Shown one piece after another: positions 14,888 through 23,443 of a stretch of 44,594 nucleotides of DNA (position 1 is the stretch's first letter; each line of letters begins with the position of its first letter). The notes beneath the pieces are model-generated. The model worked only from the letters and a program-made list of their open reading frames with translations. It was not told the origin of the DNA and did not search any database. Origin of the DNA: SIG351 sp045627045 (lineage in GTDB: Bacteria; Bacillota; Clostridia; HGM11327); assembly GCA_045627045.1 (NCBI GenBank), contig JAZQMY010000063.1:1-44594 (forward strand), given 5' to 3'. The position numbers and the translations under genes were made by a program.

Positions 14888-14916
14888 AGTATTTCCTCAA
14901 ATTTAATTTTGTATAC
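14888..14916 (-). promoter_or_regulatory. SigF-type promoter of sigG
   Basis: Minus strand: GTATA (14916-14912), 15-base spacer, GGAAATACT (14896-14888). This fits the published forespore SigF pattern (GYWTA, then GGnnAnAnT) and no TTGACA/TATAAT pair is present for this gene. SigF-driven sigG is established in Bacillus; here it is inferred from sequence. Confidence 0.65.
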
Positions 14917-14935
14917 AAAAAAACGGTATCGAAAT

Positions 14936-14964
14936 TTGACATTGTAAGTCATTTGTGATACAAT
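14936..14964 (+). promoter_or_regulatory. Sigma-A type promoter
   Basis: TTGACA (14936-14941), 17-base spacer, TACAAT (14959-14964), driving the nuclease-fold gene. The 13 bases TTTGTGATACAAT around the -10 recur before the M42 operon at 15854-15866. Confidence 0.78.
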
Positions 14965-15001
14965 AAGCAGAATAGGACAGGATATCAAGGAGCCATTCAG
15001 T

Positions 15002-15754
15002 GTGACGGATAACGAAAGATTTCAGGAAGCAAAAGCGCTTGCAGAAAAGTATATTGACGAACAGACATCAATAGGTGTATTGTCTGAAAAAATGCTCCAC
15101 AGTACGTTGAAATTTTATCTTTGCAGGGATAAGTCCTGCCATGAGAGAAAATTCAAGGGCTTTGTGACGGACGTAATGATAGACGGAAAAGAAAAGCCGC
15201 AGGTCATTGAAATTCAGACTCATCAGGCTTATCGACTGAAAAGAAAGCTTGAAGCGTACGGTGATGATGCGCATGTTACGGTGGTGCTGCCTGTTTTCTG
15301 TGAAAAAAATGTTATCTGGAAGGACCATTTGTCGGGAGAAATGTTGCCGCCTCACAAAACGTCACGCCCAAAAACAGTGTATAATGCACTTGCGGAGCTT
15401 TACGGAATAAGAGAGCACGTTTTTTCGGGAAGGATCAGAGTGATGGTGCTTCTTTTGAGCGGAACTGAATACAAGCTTCTTGACGGAAGAGGAAAGGACA
15501 GAAAAAAAGACGCAACAAAGCTCGATACTGTTCCGGATGCGATTGAAAAGACTTATTTTTTTGAGGAAAAGAGCGATTATGAAAAACTTTTCCCGGAAAT
15601 GATAAATAATGTGTTTACAGTGAAGGATTTTTCAAAAGCAATCCACCTGACGGAAGCTGATGCAAGGAAGGTCCTGCTGCTGTTTGCAAAGCTTGGTATA
15701 GCCGCCGAATGCGGAAATGAAGGCAGAAAAAAGCTATGGAGGAGAAATATGTGA
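15002..15754 (+). CDS. Putative PD-(D/E)XK nuclease-like protein with C-terminal winged helix
   Basis: A 250-residue protein I do not recognise by name. The order of predicted elements in residues 25-100 fits a PD-(D/E)XK core: helix with Glu29 (SEKMLHSTLKFYL), strand (ERKFKGF), strand with Asp57 (VTDVMIDG), strand with Glu70 and Gln72 (PQVIEIQT, an E-x-Q variant of E-x-K), a helix with basic residues (YRLKRKLEAY), and a strand (HVTVVLPV). The C-terminal 45 residues (FTVKDFSKAIHLTEADARKV onward, ending KKLWRRN) read as a winged helix. The GTG at 15002 is the start because an AAGGAG lies about 10 bases before it. It is a single gene between two promoters. Nuclease activity is inference. Confidence 0.6.
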   Translation: MTDNERFQEAKALAEKYIDEQTSIGVLSEKMLHSTLKFYLCRDKSCHERKFKGFVTDVMIDGKEKPQVIEIQTHQAYRLKRKLEAYGDDAHVTVVLPVFCEKNVIWKDHLSGEMLPPHKTSRPKTVYNALAELYGIREHVFSGRIRVMVLLLSGTEYKLLDGRGKDRKKDATKLDTVPDAIEKTYFFEEKSDYEKLFPEMINNVFTVKDFSKAIHLTEADARKVLLLFAKLGIAAECGNEGRKKLWRRNM

Positions 15755-15837
15755 GAAATATGTTAATTATTTTGTTAAGCAAAATGAAAATATAACAAAA
15801 ATGATTTCAAAAAATAAAAATATTTTTTCAAAATATA

Positions 15838-15866
15838 TTGAAAAAAAGAATACTTTGTGATACAAT
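15838..15866 (+). promoter_or_regulatory. Sigma-A type promoter for the M42 peptidase operon
   Basis: TTGAAA (15838-15843), 17-base spacer, TACAAT (15861-15866), about 33 bases before the TTG start of the first peptidase. Confidence 0.7.
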
Positions 15867-15898
15867 ATAAAATGTAAAGGGAAATCGGAGGAAAGATT

Positions 15899-16951
15899 TT
15901 GACAAAAGAATTTTTATCACTTATGACTAAGCTTTCGGGCGGCTCAGGATATGAGGGAGCAGTTGCGGAAGAGGTCAAAAAAGAATTTGATAAATATTGT
16001 GATGAAACGTCCGTTGATGAGCATTATATAGTCACGGGAATAAAGCATTCCGAAAAGTGTGACAGAAAAGTACCCAAGGTGCTTATTACTGCTCATATGG
16101 ATGAAGTCAGCTTTTTTGTTTCGTACATTGAAAAGAACGGCTTTATCAGAGTGGCTGCAAATGGCGGCGTGGACGTGAGACTTTTTCCGGGAATGGAAGT
16201 AATTATCCACGGAAAGAAAGATATCAGGGGTGTATTCGGTGCAAAGCCGCCGCACATAATGAAGCCTGAGGAACAAAACAAAAGCATACCGCTTGATCAG
16301 TTATATGTTGACACCGGACTCAATGATGCAAATGAGCTTGTTTCTGTCGGAGATGTCGTGACATATGACAGTGAGCTCGCAGAGCTGAAGAACGGATTTG
16401 TTTACGGCAAAGCAATGGACGACAGAGCAGGCGTTGCGATTCTTGCGGCAGCAATGAGAGAACTTGATAAGCTCCATTACTATGCGGATGTTTATTTTGC
16501 CGCAACCGTTCAGGAGGAGATCGGAACAAAGGGTGCATCAATGGTTGCATTCCGTGAAGCACCGGATATAGGCATTGCAATCGACGTTACTCACGGAGCA
16601 ACACCGGATGCACCGGTTTCATCGGGAAACACAGTTCCCATGGATAAGGGAATTTCAGTGACAGTCGGCCCGAACATTCATCCGACTCTCTGCGAAAAGC
16701 TTTGTAAAGCCGCAGATGACAATCATATAGGATATGTTATAGAAGCAAATCCGAGACCTACCGGAACAGATGCAAGAGCGATCCAGATCGCAGGCGCCGG
16801 CACGGCATCTCTGCTTCTCAGCATACCGCTCAGATATATGCACACACCTAATGAAGTAATCAATCCCGTAACCGTTGATACGGCAGGAAAGATGATAGCA
16901 TTATTCATAGCAAGCTTTGGGGAGGATTGGGAACAATGGATGAATTATTGA
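15899..16951 (+). CDS. M42 family metallo-aminopeptidase (first of three)
   Basis: A 350-residue cytosolic di-zinc aminopeptidase of family M42 (glutamyl aminopeptidase/FrvX group), which form large tetrahedral complexes that trim peptides. Ligand motifs: ITAHMDEVSFF (His), KAMDDRAGVAIL (bridging Asp), TVQEEIGTKG (catalytic Glu and ligand Glu), AIDVTHG (Asp), and LRYMHTPNEV (His). The start is TTG at 15899, supported by GGAGG about 9 bases upstream and by the lack of another well-spaced start. It is the first of three tandem paralogues and overlaps the second by 16 bases. Confidence 0.93.
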   Translation: MTKEFLSLMTKLSGGSGYEGAVAEEVKKEFDKYCDETSVDEHYIVTGIKHSEKCDRKVPKVLITAHMDEVSFFVSYIEKNGFIRVAANGGVDVRLFPGMEVIIHGKKDIRGVFGAKPPHIMKPEEQNKSIPLDQLYVDTGLNDANELVSVGDVVTYDSELAELKNGFVYGKAMDDRAGVAILAAAMRELDKLHYYADVYFAATVQEEIGTKGASMVAFREAPDIGIAIDVTHGATPDAPVSSGNTVPMDKGISVTVGPNIHPTLCEKLCKAADDNHIGYVIEANPRPTGTDARAIQIAGAGTASLLLSIPLRYMHTPNEVINPVTVDTAGKMIALFIASFGEDWEQWMNY

Positions 16952-17937
16952 AAAAGCTTTCCGACACCTCCGGTGTTTCTGGCAACGAAAACCTGATTCG
17001 TGCTATTGTTAAGGAAGAAGCAGAAAAATACTGCGAAGTTAAAACAGACAATCTCGGAAACGTTATTGCATATAAGAAGGGTACTGTCGGCGAAAAGAAA
17101 ATAATGCTTGCCGCACATATGGATGAAGTCGGCCTTATGGCGAGCTACATTGATGACAGCGGATACATCAGATTCAAGGCAGTAGGCGGAATAGACCCGC
17201 GAGTTTTGCTCGCAAAAAGAGTAGTTGTGGGAAAGAACAGGATTCCCGGAATAATAGGAGTCAAGGCAATTCATTTGCAGTCCCCGGGTGAGAGAGGAAA
17301 TGTTATCCCGATGACGTCATTATATATTGATGTCGGTGCTTCGTCAAAGGAAGACACGGGCGTAAAAATAGGTGACTATATTTCCTTTATCACAAAAGCT
17401 GAAGAATTCGGCGATAACAAGATCAAGGGAAAAGCACTTGATGACAGACTCGGAGTAAGGGCACTTCTTGAGCTCATGAAGGAAGAATACAAGGATGACG
17501 TGTATTTCTGCTTCACGGTTCAGGAGGAGATAGGAACAAGAGGCGCAGGGGTTGCGGCGTTCACAGTGATGCCGGATATAGCAATCGTGCTTGAGGCAAC
17601 TACGGCGGCAGATGTTCCGGATACGGAAGAATGCGATAAGGTTACAGTTCTCGGAAACGGACCGGCAATCAGCTTTGCCGATTACGGAACAGTTTATGAC
17701 AGAGAGCTTATCGCGGCTATTATGGAAGCAGGAGATAAGGAAGAGATTCCTTATCAGGTCAAGAGAGCCGAATACGGCGCAAATGACGCCGGCGTGATTC
17801 ACCTCTCAAGGGAAGGCGTGAAAACTGCGGCCATTTCCGTACCGACAAGATATATCCACTCACCCGTATCTGTTGCAGATATCAGGGACTACGAAAACAT
17901 GACGGCACTTGTTCGTGCTTACTTAAAAAACAGATAA
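16936..17937 (+). CDS. M42 family metallo-aminopeptidase (second of three)
   Basis: A 333-residue paralogue of its neighbours. Motifs: LAAHMDEVGLMAS, KALDDRLGVRALLEL, TVQEEIGTRGAG, IVLEATTAAD (Glu in place of the usual Asp ligand position), and TRYIHSPVSV. The block HLQSPGERGNVIPMTSLYID is the M42-type insertion. The ATG at 16936 lies inside the end of the first peptidase gene and 10 bases after GGAGG (16921-16925). Likely to co-assemble or act in parallel with its paralogues on peptides of different sequence; that is inference. Confidence 0.93.
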   Translation: MDELLKKLSDTSGVSGNENLIRAIVKEEAEKYCEVKTDNLGNVIAYKKGTVGEKKIMLAAHMDEVGLMASYIDDSGYIRFKAVGGIDPRVLLAKRVVVGKNRIPGIIGVKAIHLQSPGERGNVIPMTSLYIDVGASSKEDTGVKIGDYISFITKAEEFGDNKIKGKALDDRLGVRALLELMKEEYKDDVYFCFTVQEEIGTRGAGVAAFTVMPDIAIVLEATTAADVPDTEECDKVTVLGNGPAISFADYGTVYDRELIAAIMEAGDKEEIPYQVKRAEYGANDAGVIHLSREGVKTAAISVPTRYIHSPVSVADIRDYENMTALVRAYLKNR

Positions 17938-17963
17938 TTTATTCCGGAAGGCATTAGTATATT

Positions 17964-18968
17964 ATGACAATGAAAAATCTTATTATGGAAATAACCGGCG
18001 TTTTCGGACCTACAGGCGATGAAGGCGCAATCAGGGATTATATAGAAGAAAAGGTACGCCCCTATGCAGATGAAATTTCAACAGATGCTTTGGGCAACCT
18101 TATAGTAAAGAAAAACGGAGCTTCATCAGATAAAAAAATCATGTTTGCGGCTCATATGGACTCAATCGGACTTATAGTAACATATATTGAGGACAACGGC
18201 TACATCAGAATAGCTCCACTCGGCTGCCTCGGCACTGCCGGAGTAGCACATCAGAAGGTAATGTTCAAGAACGGCGTTATCGGCGTTGTGACTTATGAAG
18301 AAAAGTACACAAAGTCAGACGGCGCGTTTGAAAAGTTCTACATCGACATAGGAACTTCATCAAGAGAAGAAACGGAAGAATACGTACATCTCGGTGATAG
18401 CTGTGTTTACTACGCACCTACTGTGGAGCTTGCAAACGATATGTTATCTTCACCTTATGTTGACAACAGAGTTGCCTGCGCAATTCTCATCAAGGCTCTT
18501 GAGAATCAGAAAAATTACAAGTATGATACTTACTTTGTATTCTCAACTCAGGAAGAGGTCGGTATGAGAGGCGCACAGACTGCCACTTTCGGTATTATGC
18601 CGGATATAGGAATAGCGGTTGACGGAACTTTTGCGGACGAAATGAACGGCCACAAGAATTATCCCGTCAAGTGCGGAAACGGTCCTGCAATCAAGATAAT
18701 GGATCATTCCGTTGTATGCAGTCCAAAGGTAAAGCAGATGCTTGTGGATACTGCAAGGAACAATGATATTCCGTGCCAGCTCGAGCTCATAACGGGCGGC
18801 GGTTCGGACACTGCAACCATTCAGCTTACGGGCAAGGGCGTTCCGGCAGGATGCATTTCATACCCTATGAGATACATCCATACAATGGTTGAAACAGTAA
18901 GCCTCATTGATGCGGAATACTGTACATTACTTGTTCAGAAAGTGACAGAAGAAGGCGCAGGACTCTGA
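17964..18968 (+). CDS. M42 family metallo-aminopeptidase (third of three)
   Basis: A 334-residue M42 protein, more diverged than the first two. Motifs: FAAHMDSIGLIVTYIE, PYVDNRVACAIL (the usual DDR is DNR, but the metal-bridging first Asp is kept), STQEEVGMRGAQ, AVDGTFADE, and a MRYIHTMVETV block with the final His. GGGSDTATIQLTGKG is the typical substrate-side loop. It begins 26 bases after the second gene with GGAAGG about 14 bases upstream of the ATG; the ATG two codons later is an alternative. The divergent metal-site loop suggests a different substrate preference. Confidence 0.91.
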   Translation: MTMKNLIMEITGVFGPTGDEGAIRDYIEEKVRPYADEISTDALGNLIVKKNGASSDKKIMFAAHMDSIGLIVTYIEDNGYIRIAPLGCLGTAGVAHQKVMFKNGVIGVVTYEEKYTKSDGAFEKFYIDIGTSSREETEEYVHLGDSCVYYAPTVELANDMLSSPYVDNRVACAILIKALENQKNYKYDTYFVFSTQEEVGMRGAQTATFGIMPDIGIAVDGTFADEMNGHKNYPVKCGNGPAIKIMDHSVVCSPKVKQMLVDTARNNDIPCQLELITGGGSDTATIQLTGKGVPAGCISYPMRYIHTMVETVSLIDAEYCTLLVQKVTEEGAGL

Positions 18969-18980
18969 TAATACAGCAAA

Positions 18981-19009
18981 TTGACACCGAAAACGGTGTT
19001 TGATTGATA
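18981..19009 (+). promoter_or_regulatory. Candidate promoter overlapping a palindrome, upstream of the EF-G-like gene
   Basis: TTGACA (18981-18986) and a poor -10 TTGATA (19004-19009) are 17 bases apart. A perfect inverted repeat ACACCG-AAAA-CGGTGT (18984-18999) overlaps the -35. It could be an operator, or a weak terminator of the M42 operon; the sequence alone does not decide. Confidence 0.35.
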
Positions 19010-19043
19010 AAACAATTATTTATGCTGACAGGAGGAAAGCACT

Positions 19044-21116
19044 ATGGAAACAAAGAATTTAAGGAACGTTGCAATACTTGGGCACAGCGGTTCAGGAAAG
19101 ACGACATTGACAGAGGCCTTATTATTCAACGCAAAGGTAACAGACAGACTCGGCAGGGTCGATAACGGAACTGCAGTATCCGACTTCGATCCGGAAGAAA
19201 AGAAGCGTAAAATTTCGCTCTCGGCATCTGTAGCTCCGTTAATGAGAAAAGATTGCAAGATCAATCTTATTGATGTTCCGGGATACTTTGACTTTGAAGG
19301 CGAAATGATCGAAGCAACGACAGTTGCCGGCGGCGCAGTAATCATCCTGAATGGTTCAAACGGCATTGAAGTCGGTACTGAAAAGGCTGTTGCAGCTTGT
19401 CAGAAGCGCGGTGTATCAATGATGATGTTCATTAACCAGCTTGACAAGGAATTTGTTGACTATGAAAAAATCGTCAACGACTGCAAGGCAAAATTCGGCA
19501 AGAGCATTGCACCTATCCAGCTTCCTATATATGAGAACGGTAAGTTCATAGGCATCGTCGACGTAGTTCATATGACTGCTCACGATATCAGAACACCTGA
19601 AGCAAAAGAAATTCCGATACCTGAGAATATGAAGCCTCAGATTCAGGAAGTGCTTGAACTCCTTACAGAAGCAGTAGCAGAGACGGATGATGATCTTCTG
19701 ACTAAATATTTTGATGAGGGCGCTCTCTCATCTGAAGAGATCAGAACGGCCATGAGAAAGGGTACCATTGCAGGCACACTTATTCCGGTCCTTTGCGGTT
19801 CTGCATATAACAACTCCGGACTTGACCTGCTTGTAAGACAGATTTCTCACTATCTGCCTTCACCTCTTGACATCAAGCCTCCTGTGGCAGAAAAAGACGG
19901 CGCAGAGGTTGGAATCGTTTGTGATCCTGATGCTCCTTTTGCGGCATTTGTATTCAAGACGGTAGTTGACCAGTTTGTAGGTAAGCTTTCGTTGTTCAAG
20001 GTCATGGCAGGTAAGCTTACGGCAGGCATGACGGTTTACAATCCGAATCAGGATTGCCTTGAAAAAATCGGCACTGTATATAAGGTTTGCTGTGATAAGC
20101 AGATTCCCGTTGACGTTCTTGAAGCCGGCGATATCGGTGCGGTATCAAAGCTTGTCAAGACAGGCACCGGCGATACACTATGTGACCAGAATAATCCTGT
20201 AAAGTTCCCGCCTATTGATTTCCCGGCTCCTTCCATCAGCGTTGCGATCGAATGCGAGAAGGCAGGCGAGGAAGATAAGGTATTCTCAGGACTCAGAAAG
20301 CTCATGGACGAAGATAAGACCTTCAGCGTGGATAAGAACATTGAAACGCTCCAGACTCTCATTTCCGGCACAGGCGAAATGCAGATGGATATCATCGCTT
20401 CAAAGCTCAAAGCAAAGTTCGGCGTTGGCATCAAGCCGATAGAAAGAAAAGTCGCTTACAGAGAAACCATCAGAAAGACTGCAAACATTGAAGGCAGACA
20501 CAAGAAGCAGTCCGGCGGACACGGTCAGTTTGGTCATGTATGGATAAGGTTTGAGCCTATCACGGATTCTGACGAGAGATTTATTTTCGGTGAAGAGGTC
20601 GTAGGCGGCGCAGTTCCAAAGAACTTTATTCCTGCTGTTGAAAAGGGTCTTGCAGAAGCGATCGACAGAGGTCCGCTTGCAGGCTACCCGATCACAGGAC
20701 TCAAGGCTATTCTCTATGACGGCTCTTACCATCCGGTAGACTCAAACGAAATGTCATTCAAGACAGCCGCAAAGCTTGCTTTCAGAAAGCTCGTTGAAGC
20801 AAGCCCGGTTCTTCTTGAACCTATCATGACTATTTCCGTAACGGTTCCCGATGACTACATGGGCGATATCATAGGCGATCTCAATAAGCGCCGCGGCAGA
20901 ATTATGGGTATGGATGCAGCCGGCAAGGGACTTCAGGCAATCAATGCGGAAGTTCCGGAAGCTGAAATATTCAAGTATGCAACCGATCTCCGCTCAATGA
21001 CTCAAGGCAGAGGCTCGTTTACGGCTGAATTTGTAAGATATGAAGAAGTTCCTCCTATGATTTCCGCAAAGGTGATCGAGGAAGCAAAGAAGAATATGGT
21101 AGAGGAAGAAGAATAA
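19044..21116 (+). CDS. EF-G-2-type translational GTPase
   Basis: A 690-residue five-domain EF-G homologue. The G domain has G1 GHSGSGKTT (13-21) in place of GHIDAGKTT, G3 DVPGYFDF in place of DTPGHVDF, and G4 INQLDKE. Domain II (FKTVVDQFVGKLSLFKVMAG), domain III (ISGTGEMQMDIIASKLK), domain IV (KKQSGGHGQFGHVWIRFEP, AVEKGLAEAIDRGPLAGYP) and domain V (VTVPDDYMGDIIGDLNKRRG) follow. The catalytic His of EF-G is Tyr81 here, as I recall for EF-G-2 of Thermus, so this is a paralogue and not housekeeping FusA. Its precise task is not known; slow GTP turnover is a possible consequence. AGGAGG precedes the ATG by about 7 bases. Confidence 0.88.
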   Translation: METKNLRNVAILGHSGSGKTTLTEALLFNAKVTDRLGRVDNGTAVSDFDPEEKKRKISLSASVAPLMRKDCKINLIDVPGYFDFEGEMIEATTVAGGAVIILNGSNGIEVGTEKAVAACQKRGVSMMMFINQLDKEFVDYEKIVNDCKAKFGKSIAPIQLPIYENGKFIGIVDVVHMTAHDIRTPEAKEIPIPENMKPQIQEVLELLTEAVAETDDDLLTKYFDEGALSSEEIRTAMRKGTIAGTLIPVLCGSAYNNSGLDLLVRQISHYLPSPLDIKPPVAEKDGAEVGIVCDPDAPFAAFVFKTVVDQFVGKLSLFKVMAGKLTAGMTVYNPNQDCLEKIGTVYKVCCDKQIPVDVLEAGDIGAVSKLVKTGTGDTLCDQNNPVKFPPIDFPAPSISVAIECEKAGEEDKVFSGLRKLMDEDKTFSVDKNIETLQTLISGTGEMQMDIIASKLKAKFGVGIKPIERKVAYRETIRKTANIEGRHKKQSGGHGQFGHVWIRFEPITDSDERFIFGEEVVGGAVPKNFIPAVEKGLAEAIDRGPLAGYPITGLKAILYDGSYHPVDSNEMSFKTAAKLAFRKLVEASPVLLEPIMTISVTVPDDYMGDIIGDLNKRRGRIMGMDAAGKGLQAINAEVPEAEIFKYATDLRSMTQGRGSFTAEFVRYEEVPPMISAKVIEEAKKNMVEEEE

Positions 21117-21136
21117 TTCACAAAACCGATACCAAG

Positions 21137-21168
21137 AGAAGTCCGGACAATATCCGGGCTTCTTTTTT
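21137..21168 (+). terminator. Intrinsic terminator after the EF-G-like gene
   Basis: An 11-bp stem (21137-21147 with 21153-21163, one G-T pair), loop CAATA, then T6. The next promoter begins immediately after it. Confidence 0.87.
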
Positions 21169-21169
21169 G

Positions 21170-21198
21170 TTGACATATCGGGAATTATATTGTATAAT
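21170..21198 (+). promoter_or_regulatory. Full-consensus sigma-A promoter for the FAD protein
   Basis: TTGACA (21170-21175), 17-base spacer, TATAAT (21193-21198), about 33 bases before the start at 21232. It directly abuts the preceding terminator. Confidence 0.85.
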
Positions 21199-21231
21199 AC
21201 AGAAACAAATTTCAAAACGGAGAATTATTAT

Positions 21232-22827
21232 ATGCTGACTGTCAGCGAAGTGAAGCTCCCGGTGGATCATTCGGAAAAAGATTTAAGATCCGCCGTGGAA
21301 AAGGTATTAAAGCAGAAAATCAAATCATACAGAATCATAAAGCAGGCTGTGGACGCAAGAAAAAAGGATAACGTGTTTTTTGTTTATTCGGTTGAAGCGG
21401 AAATTTCAGGCGATGAAGAAAAAGCAGTATCAAAATGCAGAAGTACAAATGTGTGCATTTCCAAGAAGGAAGGATACTGCCCTCCGGACAGGAAAAACGA
21501 TAAGGAAAAAAGCGTTCTTGTTGTAGGCAGCGGCCCGGCAGGCTTGTTTGCGGCGTATGTCCTTGCTTTGAAGGGCATAAAGCCTGTCCTGATTGAGAGA
21601 GGAAGACCTGTTGACGAGAGAAAAAAGGATGTCGATTTTTTCAAAAAGACGGGAATACTTGATACATCCTCAAACGTTCAGTTCGGCGAGGGCGGAGCGG
21701 GAACTTTTTCAGACGGAAAGCTTCACACCGGAATAAAGGATAAAAGAATACGTTTTGTGATTGAAACCTTTGCGAAAATGGCAGACGGCAAAGCTGATGA
21801 TATCCTTTTTATGGCAAAGCCTCATATCGGAACTGACAGACTTGTTGAAATAATCAGAAACCTGAGAAACGAAATAATTCGTCTCGGCGGTCAGGTGCTT
21901 TTTGAAACACGGCTTTCTGAAATACAGATTGAGAACGGAAGAATAGCTTCTGCTGTGCTTTCAAAAAAGGGCGAATTGACGGAAGAAACATTTGATGACA
22001 TTATCCTTGCTATTGGGCACAGCGCAAGAGATACCGTAAAAATGCTTCATGAGAAGAACGTCAGAATGGAGCAGAAGCCATTTGCCGTCGGAGTGAGAAT
22101 AGAGCACAAAAGAAAGACTATTGATGAAGCACAGTACGGTTCATTTGCGGGAAACGAGAGGCTCGGTGCGGCAGATTACAAGATTTCGTGCAGACCTGAC
22201 GGAAAAAGAGGCGTTTACAGCTTTTGTATGTGCCCCGGCGGCGTTATTGTTCCGGCGGCATCCGAGGAGGGCATGGTAGCTGTTAACGGAATGAGCGAAA
22301 GCGGCAGAAATGCGGAAAACTCAAATGCGGCACTGCTTGTCGGCATTGCTCCTGAGGATCTCGGCTCTGATAACGTTCTTGCCGGAATAGATTTTCAGAG
22401 AGATATCGAAAAAAAGGCCTTCAGACTCGGTAAAGGCGGCTACAAGGCTCCGTGTCAGCTTGCAGGTGATCTTATAAAGGGAATAAAATCAACGAGCGCA
22501 GGCGATGTGATGCCCTCATACAGACCCGGTGTGGAATTCACGGATATGAGGGAGTGTCTGCCTGAATTCGTGATAGGCTCAATAAGAAGTGCTTTGCCTG
22601 AATTCGGAAGAATGATTAAAGGCTATGATTCATATGATGCGGTATTGACTGGTGTGGAGTCGAGAAGCTCTTCTCCTGTGAGGATTACGAGAGATCCCGA
22701 AACACTTCAGTCTGTAAATGTCAGCGGACTTTATCCGTGCGGAGAAGGCGCCGGCTATGCAGGGGGGATCGTTTCTGCGGCGGTTGACGGAATCAAGTGC
22801 GCCGAAAAAATAATAGAAGAAGATTAA
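21232..22827 (+). CDS. COG2509-type FAD-dependent oxidoreductase
   Basis: A 531-residue protein. Residues about 1-80 are an N-terminal domain rich in charged residues. The FAD-binding Rossmann motif VLVVGSGPAGLFAAYVLALK follows, then IERGRPVDER, VQFGEGGAGTFSDGKLHTGI, a LAIGHSARDT segment, and the terminal VESRSSSPVRITRDPETLQS and GLYPCGEGAGYAGGIVSAAV. These match the uncharacterised FAD-dependent dehydrogenase group COG2509. The substrate is unknown. The start at 21232 is chosen because the longer open frame back to 21190 runs into the -10 of a consensus promoter; GGAG lies about 10 bases upstream. The GrpB-family gene begins one base after its stop. Confidence 0.86.
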   Translation: MLTVSEVKLPVDHSEKDLRSAVEKVLKQKIKSYRIIKQAVDARKKDNVFFVYSVEAEISGDEEKAVSKCRSTNVCISKKEGYCPPDRKNDKEKSVLVVGSGPAGLFAAYVLALKGIKPVLIERGRPVDERKKDVDFFKKTGILDTSSNVQFGEGGAGTFSDGKLHTGIKDKRIRFVIETFAKMADGKADDILFMAKPHIGTDRLVEIIRNLRNEIIRLGGQVLFETRLSEIQIENGRIASAVLSKKGELTEETFDDIILAIGHSARDTVKMLHEKNVRMEQKPFAVGVRIEHKRKTIDEAQYGSFAGNERLGAADYKISCRPDGKRGVYSFCMCPGGVIVPAASEEGMVAVNGMSESGRNAENSNAALLVGIAPEDLGSDNVLAGIDFQRDIEKKAFRLGKGGYKAPCQLAGDLIKGIKSTSAGDVMPSYRPGVEFTDMRECLPEFVIGSIRSALPEFGRMIKGYDSYDAVLTGVESRSSSPVRITRDPETLQSVNVSGLYPCGEGAGYAGGIVSAAVDGIKCAEKIIEED

Positions 22828-22828
22828 G

Positions 22829-23411
22829 ATGAAAAAATTATCACTGATGACACTTGAAGAGCTGTGGAAGCTTTTTCCTATTGTACTTGAACCTCACAAA
22901 GAAGAGTGGAGCGCATTTTTTTGCTGAAGAGAAGAATAAACTTGATGAGGCACTCAAAGATATGCGGACTGTGAGAATCAGCCACATAGGCAGCACGGCG
23001 GTTGGAGAAATCATGGCAAAGCCGATAGTTGATATTCTTGTTGAAATAGATAAGAATGAAAGCATGGATTCTGCGGCGGAAAAGATAATCAAATCGGAAT
23101 ATATCAGAATGTCTTTTTCTGAAAACAGAATGTCATTTAATAAGGGATATACGGAAAACGGTTTTGCGGAAAGAGTGTTTCATCTGCATCTGAGATTTGA
23201 AGGAGATAATGATGAGCTTTATTTCAGGGATTATCTGTTGTCTCATTCAGAGGCTGCAAAAGAATATGAAACGCTGAAGCTTGGTCTGTGGAAACGCTTT
23301 GAGCATGACAGGGACGGATATACTCAAGCGAAAACGGAGTTTATCAAAAAATATACGGCTGAAGCAAAGATACTTTTCAACGAAAAATATGAAAAGCCGG
23401 AAAAATGTTGA
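22829..23411 (+). pseudogene. GrpB/UPF0157 family nucleotidyltransferase-like gene interrupted by a +1 frameshift
   Basis: From ATG 22829 the first frame gives MKKLSLMTLEELWKLFPIVL and EPHKEEWSAFFC then a stop at 22925. The rest of the family sequence continues one frame over: AEEKNKLDEALKDMRTVRIS, HIGSTAVGEIMAKPIVDILV, VFHLHLR, FRDYLLSHSEAAKEYE. The frames join at a run of seven T (22916-22922): reading six T would give an unbroken protein of 193 residues with the normal GrpB N-terminus. Either one T is an assembly or sequencing error, a recent inactivating mutation, or the run slips in vivo. It sits one base after the FAD protein's stop, presumably in the same transcript. Function of the family is poorly known. 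Confidence 0.85.
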
Positions 23412-23443
23412 AATAATCTGAAATAAACACTCAATGAAACAGA

